Of a DNA stretch of 64,000 nt, positions 58,046 through 64,000 are shown piece by piece. A model generated the notes under the pieces. It was not told where the DNA came from. It did not search any database and was given only the letters and a program-made list of their open reading frames with translations. This stretch comes from Strongylocentrotus droebachiensis (lineage: Eukaryota > Echinodermata > Echinoidea > Camarodonta > Strongylocentrotidae). The stretch spans positions 1 to 64,000 of the forward strand of contig JAVYIG010007859.1 of assembly GCA_035222895.1 (NCBI GenBank). The letters run 5' to 3'. A program made the translations under genes and the position numbers. Within the stretch, counting starts at the first letter, position 1, and every line of letters begins with the position of its first letter.

Positions 58046-59918
58046 AAAACAAACATTGGGTTTGGGGTTTTCAGATATAAGTATTTAAAGTGAAAACAAT
58101 TTCTGGCGTGTATCGAAATACCTCATGCAGGCACGCAGGACATAACCCGATATCACATCATGAATATTCAAAACCGCAGACAGATATCATTGAACATGAA
58201 TATTCATGAAAGCACAAACCGTTACTCGATCAAGAACCTCCCAAGATCTGATCTTATTTTCAAGAGATGAATATTTTCCTCCATGCATCCATTCTAGCTT
58301 TGGTTTGGCGATTTTGTTTTGTGTTTTTAGTCAGAACATTGAATCTTTCAACGGTTTATACTTTCGTGTTTTAGATTGAAATTAAAAATTTGAATAAACA
58401 ACTCTCTCTTTCTTGGGCGATAAAATTTATGTGATAACATTTTTCTTCCGGTGTATCGATTGCTATTCTTTTGATCCTGTGTCATTAGTCAATTATTTTC
58501 TCTTCGCTTTGAACGAAGTATGTCATTTTTTCTCATTAAACATTATGACAATTATTATTATTTTATCTTTTGGCAACAGTTCTTTGTCAGATGTTCAGCT
58601 TCAATAATACATGCTTCTTCCTTTTCTGCATATACTTCTTTCTAGCCGATCTTCTTCGAGACGTCCAGCCTGGAAACAAAATTCATATTTCATTTTTCCT
58701 GACATGTAATGTTGGTATTTTTTATCTTCTATCCCTTTCTTACCATGCAATTTACACCTGTAACGGTAATAGTAACTGTATAAAGAGACAAATTTTGCAC
58801 TTCCAGCTCAGTGATCAGGTGATATGATTCTCCTCAGCTTAACTAAAAATAGTGTCGATAATCTATGCTTTGAAACAAAAGGGAAAACAATGGCATTAGA
58901 GTACAACAGGTTTTTAACTTCGTTTCTTTTCGGTCATATCCGTTGAGTGAATTTCTTGCTGTTTACAAAAACATCTTAAGAAATAGTGAATACAAATTAA
59001 CCATTGGATACGGAAAAAGGCTGCCCGACGTCCAGCTAAATGCGAATCGGAAGTTTGTGGTTCGAGACTACTTTAGGAAGAAAAGTTAATTTGGCACTGA
59101 GGTTCGGAAATAAATAGGCATTAATCACTGCCATTCGTCCGGAGTAAGGCGAAGACATGATATTGTTATTTTTTGCTGGTGACTCGAAACATTTATGGTC
59201 AAGAAGGGCAAAGAGAAGAAGGTGAGGGCATTGGGCCGAGGGGCGCATAGCCAGTTTAAGAGCATGACACAGCCAGTTAATACAACCAGTTACAACTAGC
59301 TACTCGGAACAACTATAGAGGTATTATTTCATCAGTTGTAGAAGCATTTTTTTTTTTAGAATAGCCTCATCCTAGCCCTAACGCTTATCTTACCTGATAC
59401 ATACTGCACTGATGCAAATAAATGCAAATCCTCTATCTTACGTACATTACGTCATGGCTATTTTTAGAAAAATGCCTCTTCAACTGAGTATTGTTAAAAT
59501 AATACAAACCCCATTCCCCGGACAACTCCCCCTGGACGTCTATTACCCGCCTGGCCATCCCAGATAGATTCTCATAAATACACAGTGTACATGGTGTAGT
59601 GGTTATCGTCTTGTTGATGAGTGTCCGGTCTAGTTGTCCGGGCTATTTGTTTTAGAAAGGACTTTGTCTTAGGGATGGCTGTCCGGAGGTACATGTCTTA
59701 GAGGGGCAGTTTTTTCGGGGTAGTGTTCCAAGAATGGGAGTCCAGAGGGTTGTCATCTAAAAATCCCCCTACCAACTCCTCCCGCCATTCGCGTTTATCA
59801 CTTAATCTTTAACATTAATTCACCATTGATGAACCACCGAACGACACAATGCAACCTTTCATCGAAATGTATCTGTACAATTTTTCAGGAGTTTTCAGGT
59901 TTTATTCCAACTCACAAG
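58046..59918. other. Unique DNA, about 1.9 kb
   Basis: No exon, RNA gene or element recognised. GGACAACT and AGTTGTCCGG words around 59515-59640 may be a decayed repeat. Confidence 0.4.
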
Positions 59919-59927
59919 GAGGCGCGA

Positions 59928-59981
59928 TAGCTCAGTCAGTAGAGCAGTGGTCTCGTAATCCGGTGACCCGGGTTCGAAACC
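59928..59981 (+). promoter_or_regulatory. Internal Pol III A- and B-boxes of the SINE
   Basis: A-box TAGCTCAGTCAGTAGAGC at 59928-59945 and B-box GGTTCGAAACC at 59971-59981, at tRNA-like spacing. Confidence 0.75.
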
Positions 59982-60067
59982 AAGGCTATAGTGCCCTTTG
60001 GTAAGACATTAATCCTCATTACCAGGTCCCTTGGAGAGGACCTAAAGCCGTCGGCCGTCTGGTTGCT

Positions 60068-60262
60068 TTAAAGCTTATCTGCCGTAGTTTACAGAAGGGA
60101 TTAGACCGCTCTGCAAGGTCACCGGACAGGTGGTTATCTCATCAACTCAGCTCTCATTTAACATAAGAAAAAGAGGATCATGGGGGACCAATGGTCACCG
60201 ATTAGGCATCGTTTGTTATACAGAGGGCGCAAGTAGCTACCAGTAGTGCAGTGGGCCTTTAA
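60068..60262 (+). mobile_element. MITE-B copy 5, nested in a SINE
   Basis: TTAA at both borders. The homologous uninterrupted SINE at about 49853 reads CTTTAAAATACAAGC, so the insertion site contained TTAA, which was then duplicated. Confidence 0.87.
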
Positions 60263-60300
60263 TACTTACAAGCATTTATGCTTTCTTAGCAGTCAGGTAA

Positions 60301-61435
60301 CATAACCACCACCCCTTTCATATCTGTATGAGACTCTACAGTCTACAAACAATTCCGAAGTGACGTATCTTTCATTTAAAGAAGAAAACTATGAAGACAA
60401 AATACAAACCAAACCAAAACAAAACAAATTACACACAATCAAAACAAAACAAATACCAAACAAACAACACAAAAACATAAGTCATTGCCATCAAACGCGC
60501 CAAGCAGTCCAGCAGTTTGACGACGATGCACTTTGGAGTCTGTTGCTTGCCTTTTAACTGACCAGACGATAAACGCGGCAAGATGTACTCGACTTGAGAG
60601 GTGCTTCAAGTCTCCAATATCAGATGGCATCCAAATCGTGGTCGCCGGCATTGCTGTTGTCTCGTCACTAGCTCTCCAACCCCAGGGAAATGTTGTCTCA
60701 CTTCTAAAAAACTATTGACGGTTTCTGATTGCCCCGCTCATTATCATTTTTTTTTATATGTTCTCTTTTTTCCCCTTCTAATTCTGATCGAATTTTAGTA
60801 CAGTATGAGTGTAGACTGGCTATGTTTATTTAAATATCTCCGAATTTGTGTCTCTGCCATCATCCATGGTGCCCAGAATGTCTGCCTCTCGACTCCCATA
60901 AGGATGAAAGTACACTTCAGTCTTAAAGCCCCTGAATATATTTTCTTCTATTTGCTCTTGAATCTACGATCCTCTGCAACGGATTTCCGTTTCACGCATG
61001 CATTTAACATGTTCAAATCCGTGGGTATATGTTTCTTCTAAAATAGAGTACTCATAAGCCATTCGTTGTCTGTTTGGGATGAACGTAAATGTTTTATGAG
61101 AAAACGGGGGTGTAAAACATCCCGGAGGCGACAGGAATACATACGCCCTGAGGGAGTATTAGGTCATCGAAAACATGGAATATTTCGATTAGCTTATGGC
61201 TTTATCTTCATAGGAATCCAACTTCTGCATGAAGTCATTATGTTGATGCTGCAAGGTATCGAAAATAATCATTTGTCATTAGAAGACGGGAGGATTTTTT
61301 TATCCACGTTGCACAAGAAGCGTCATTTCGCTTGCGTCAAAATTACCCATACCCTAGCTATCGAATACATAATGATTGTGCTTTTTGCGCTATTCATTTT
61401 GCGCTCACTTTGTTTGCGATGTGGCTTTCACGCAG
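60301..61435. other. Unique DNA
   Basis: An open frame of 124 codons starts near 61066 but matches nothing known to me and has no exon context. Confidence 0.4.
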
Positions 61436-61655
61436 CCTGACAAATCGCTGACGCTGGCCTATGCCAGCAAAATAACGCCTTATGTGAAATGAGCCTTAGT
61501 AAATTAGCTCATTCGTCAGTTATTCAATGTATTTTGTGCATAGTTCATCACTTTGTGTACATTCTCTCTGACAAAGTGCGTCAAGGGCTGCGCCAGTCGC
61601 TGACGCAGCCACATACGTCTGCAAAGTGACGCCTCATGTTCAAGGGGCACAATAG
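61436..61655 (+). repeat. Two diverged copies of a CGCTGACGC repeat
   Basis: CGCTGACGCTGGCC...AACGCCTTATGTGAAATG (61447-61490) and CGCTGACGCAGCC...GACGCCTCATGTTCAAGG (61596-61648) align in order. A third piece is at 63349-63395. Confidence 0.6.
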
Positions 61656-62155
61656 TCCAATCTTTATTTGAAACGTTGTCAAATTTATCTACTGCACAAG
61701 CTTCATATACAAATGGGGATATCTCCCTCGATTAGGTTTGTAATTGTAATATAATAATGGTATTTACGGAAGGTGGTATATTTTTCCCGAAAAGATGACA
61801 TACCAGATTTCACGGTGACCCAAACTTTGACTATTGCTTTATTTACAAAAACATTTAAGTTGGATTTAGGGTTAGTTTTAGGATGACTGATAAGGTTTAG
61901 GGGTATATACCAGAGTTTAAATTAGGAAATTGGGTTGGATAACAAAAATTAAGCACAGCGTAATCTTCGCCGGAACATGCGTGGTAGCTCTTTACGCAAC
62001 GTCATCATGGGCGACGCTGGTATAAAACCCCACGGAGAATATCAGCATCTCAACAATATTGACCAGATTTGTTGAAAGGTATTGATTTATTACGAAAGTG
62101 TTGTCTAGACTATTCAACTCACTCCCTCTTCATCGATTAGCGTCCCTAAAAACGG

Positions 62156-62156
<1 letters not shown>
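61656..62156. other. Unique DNA
   Basis: Contains loose GGGTTAG words near 61870 and TTCGCCGGAACATGC near 61967 (compare 6352). Nothing else recognised. Confidence 0.35.
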
Positions 62157-62208
<52 letters not shown>

Positions 62209-62260
62209 GGGGGTGAGGGTGTGGCTGGAGAGAGAAAAGGAGAGGGGGGGGGGGAACCTG
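62157..62260. repeat. (GA)n microsatellite with G runs
   Basis: A GA core at 62158-62198 followed by about 15 G and a GGGAGAG-rich stretch. Confidence 0.92.
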
Positions 62261-62468
62261 AGATGGGTGACTGTGTGTCGTCTTCCCTGAGGTAAAATCT
62301 CAAAGTTTTCCCCTAACTTTGTCGTCGTTTTTGAGGGGTTTTGAAGTGCATTATTATTCTTTGATGTCTGTTCGAGTGACTGGCTGGCGATCTGTTTTAG
62401 TGAATGGTTTTAAGAAAAGGAAAAAAAGAGTTGGTGGCGTTACGTCTCCACGTTTGTCAGTATTAAGA

Positions 62469-62735
62469 GGCTGTTCTTGTCGATGATCACCCCAAGGCCT
62501 TTCTTACCCATCTCATACCGAGCTCAGCCACACCAAGCCAACTCCACACTGATTCCAAACCGACTGACTATTTTGCCATTGGGGTAATGTAATTGTTATC
62601 GTTGTCAGTCTGGTGTCGGTCTCGGTGTGACTGGAGTATCACTACGAAAATGTCTTCGAGCTCGACGACAAGGTTTAAGATGCGTTTGTCGGTGAGAGGG
62701 TGTGCTTGTCGATGATCAGCCCCAAGGCCTAGCCA
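62469..62735 (+). repeat. Direct repeat around MITE-D copy 2
   Basis: CTTGTCGATGATCACCCCAA then GGCC at about 62477 recurs as CTTGTCGATGATCAGCCCCAA minus one base difference at about 62705. Confidence 0.6.
62525..62633. mobile_element. MITE-D copy 2
   Basis: 109 bp with ends CAGCCACACCAAGCC and, inverted, CAGTCACACCGAGACC; shorter and more diverged than the copy at 57636. Confidence 0.5.
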
Positions 62736-63605
62736 GCTCACTTCGAGGAGGTCGACGAGCAGGGCGACGATATCGAGACGTCTTTCCTGATAGCTCGCTA
62801 TTGATTGTTTTGATTACTCATCAACGTGTTCAATGGTAACATGGACGTCCATGGATGACGTCATCTTGGGCTGGGTTCTCACGTTGGATTTGTCCATGAG
62901 GCTGATTTCACCGTGCGGACATTGAACAGTTAGTTTCATTACGCTGCCCATACGGTGTAATATATCAATTAAGACCTTCTCACTCTCTGAATCCCGTATG
63001 GTCCGTCCTTATGTAGTACGAGCGCTGAAACTAAATCCAGTCTGCTTTGAAGTGAAGTGAGTATTCCTGGTTCTCAATGAATCCCACAATTAAGCATCAA
63101 GATATTTTACTGTAAGAATGTAGGTTTCAGGTTAGTTAGCATGCATAAAACCCTTACCCTGACGTAACGCGTACCACATGGTCTGGAGCGTAATGCCCGT
63201 TGCTCAGGAGGCGCCATTTTTAACGCGTCATTATATGTGCAAGAACCCTGCTCATTAGATTATCATAATAATCCAGTAAATGAGGGCAGTGATTGCATTT
63301 TTCACTTTGCAATTACAATTTCGTACAGTGGTGCACACATGTGATACGTCAAAGGCCGCGCCAATCGCTGACGCAGCCTTGCGTCACCACGTGTGCAACA
63401 GGCAGCAGACTATACTGCGCCCCATTATACAGGCCCTCTATTGAGACTGTCATAGTTTGGCCAGACTCACGGCTTAATGGAACTTTGAATTTATTGCAAA
63501 ATAGATGTTGAGGTTTTAATTATAGGAGATCTAACGCCCCCTCCCTCTTTCACCTTTCCGTTTTTGTTTAAATCTCTCCCTTTCCATCTTCTTTCTTCTC
63601 TTTTT
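62736..63605. other. Unique DNA
   Basis: Holds the third CGCTGACGCAGCC piece (63349-63395). No exon recognised. Confidence 0.4.
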
Positions 63606-63690
63606 TGTTCTCTCTCTCTCTATTTCTATCTCTATCTCTATCTCTCTCTCTCCCCCTCTCTCTTTCTCTTCTCTCTATCTCTCCCTGTCA
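63606..63690. repeat. CT / CTAT microsatellite
   Basis: CT units with TATCTCTATCTC variants. Confidence 0.9.
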
Positions 63691-64000
63691 GTCTGCATGA
63701 TGACTATATTGACCTAATACGTAGTTGACCTAGAAGAAATTAAGAATGATATTGCTAATTCACGACTGACCTGATGAGTAATCCAATATTTGTTTACAAT
63801 CGGTCACAAGAAATATCCCAGTTTCTTGAGCCATTCAGTCTTGTGATGAGTTGTCGGTTGCAATCAATTAACCCATTAAATTTGCCAATGATGGTGATGA
63901 AGTTCCATTTATTAACTTGTTGATTTTCCACGAATGAAGGTTTGTAGCATAGTTGAGGTGCCCTTTTTGTCATCATTGTCGTAATCGTTATCACCATCAT
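63691..64000. other. Unique DNA to window end
   Basis: No gene or element recognised. Confidence 0.4.

Larger units (their letters stand above)
59919..60300 (+). mobile_element. tRNA-Thr-like SINE interrupted by MITE-B
   Basis: The best preserved SINE head: GGCGCGATAGCTCAGTCAGT, loop CTCGTAA (Thr CGT-like), and GGGTTCGAAACC. Body: AGTGCCCTTTGGTAAGACAT and TTACCAGGTCCCTTGG. The body breaks at 60067 and resumes at 60263 with TACTTACAAGC, ending CTTAGCAGTCAGGTAA. It is not a working tRNA gene because the T-arm and acceptor do not pair. Partner LINE unknown. Confidence 0.87.

Noticed and set aside
59515-59757. Inverted-repeat element with GGACAACT ends
   Set aside because: The match between the two ends is too weak and patchy to support an element.
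59919-59990. Functional tRNA-Thr gene
   Set aside because: A- and B-box words are present but the T-arm does not pair and there is no proper acceptor stem; the SINE body follows directly.

Overview
This window looks like repeat-dense, intron-or-intergene DNA from a eukaryote, most likely a marine invertebrate deuterostome and plausibly a sea urchin or other echinoderm. The reasons are an AT-rich background, many CT/GA and CTGT microsatellites, long G or C runs, a Tx1/L1-type non-LTR retrotransposon, a tRNA-derived SINE, and many small TTAA-flanked inverted-repeat elements. The organism call is inference; the window holds no diagnostic host gene. I found no convincing host exon. The only credible protein-coding genes are the two ORFs of the retrotransposon.

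Layout. Bases 1-26.4 kb: unique AT-rich DNA with microsatellites and short DNA transposons. These include a 446-bp element with an 8-bp target duplication (1597-2042), copies of MITE-A (14196), MITE-B (9775, 23751, 24959), MITE-C (18220) and MITE-P (4386, 25761), and two foldbacks (20671, 23586). Bases 26.5-31.6 kb: a full-coding Tx1/L1-like retrotransposon whose ORF1 stop and ORF2 start overlap as ATGA, ending in a 15-A tail.

Bases 32739-47082: the most unusual part. A 14.3-kb segment is bounded by 33-bp imperfect terminal inverted repeats (29/33 matching) and by TAA on both sides, which suggests a giant non-autonomous PIF/Harbinger-like element. Inside it are two copies of a Mutator-like element 29 bp apart, each with its own perfect 9-bp target duplication. 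The second copy is itself interrupted by a hAT-like element with a perfect 8-bp duplication. Next comes an array of three full and one partial 2.26-kb tandem units at roughly 99% identity. Each unit carries its own internal minisatellite, and the left edge of the array is interrupted by a 318-bp inverted-repeat element. The right flank has an inverted-repeat-bounded segment holding the same GC-rich minisatellite as the hAT element, in opposite orientation.

Bases 47-64 kb: three tRNA-Thr-like SINE copies, each interrupted by another element (a SINE in a SINE, MITE-A in a SINE, MITE-B in a SINE). There are further MITE-A, B, D and P copies, a 14-bp GGCGCC minisatellite and several microsatellites. 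The nested insertions give a readable order of events. Features work as layers of mobile DNA rather than as a pathway.
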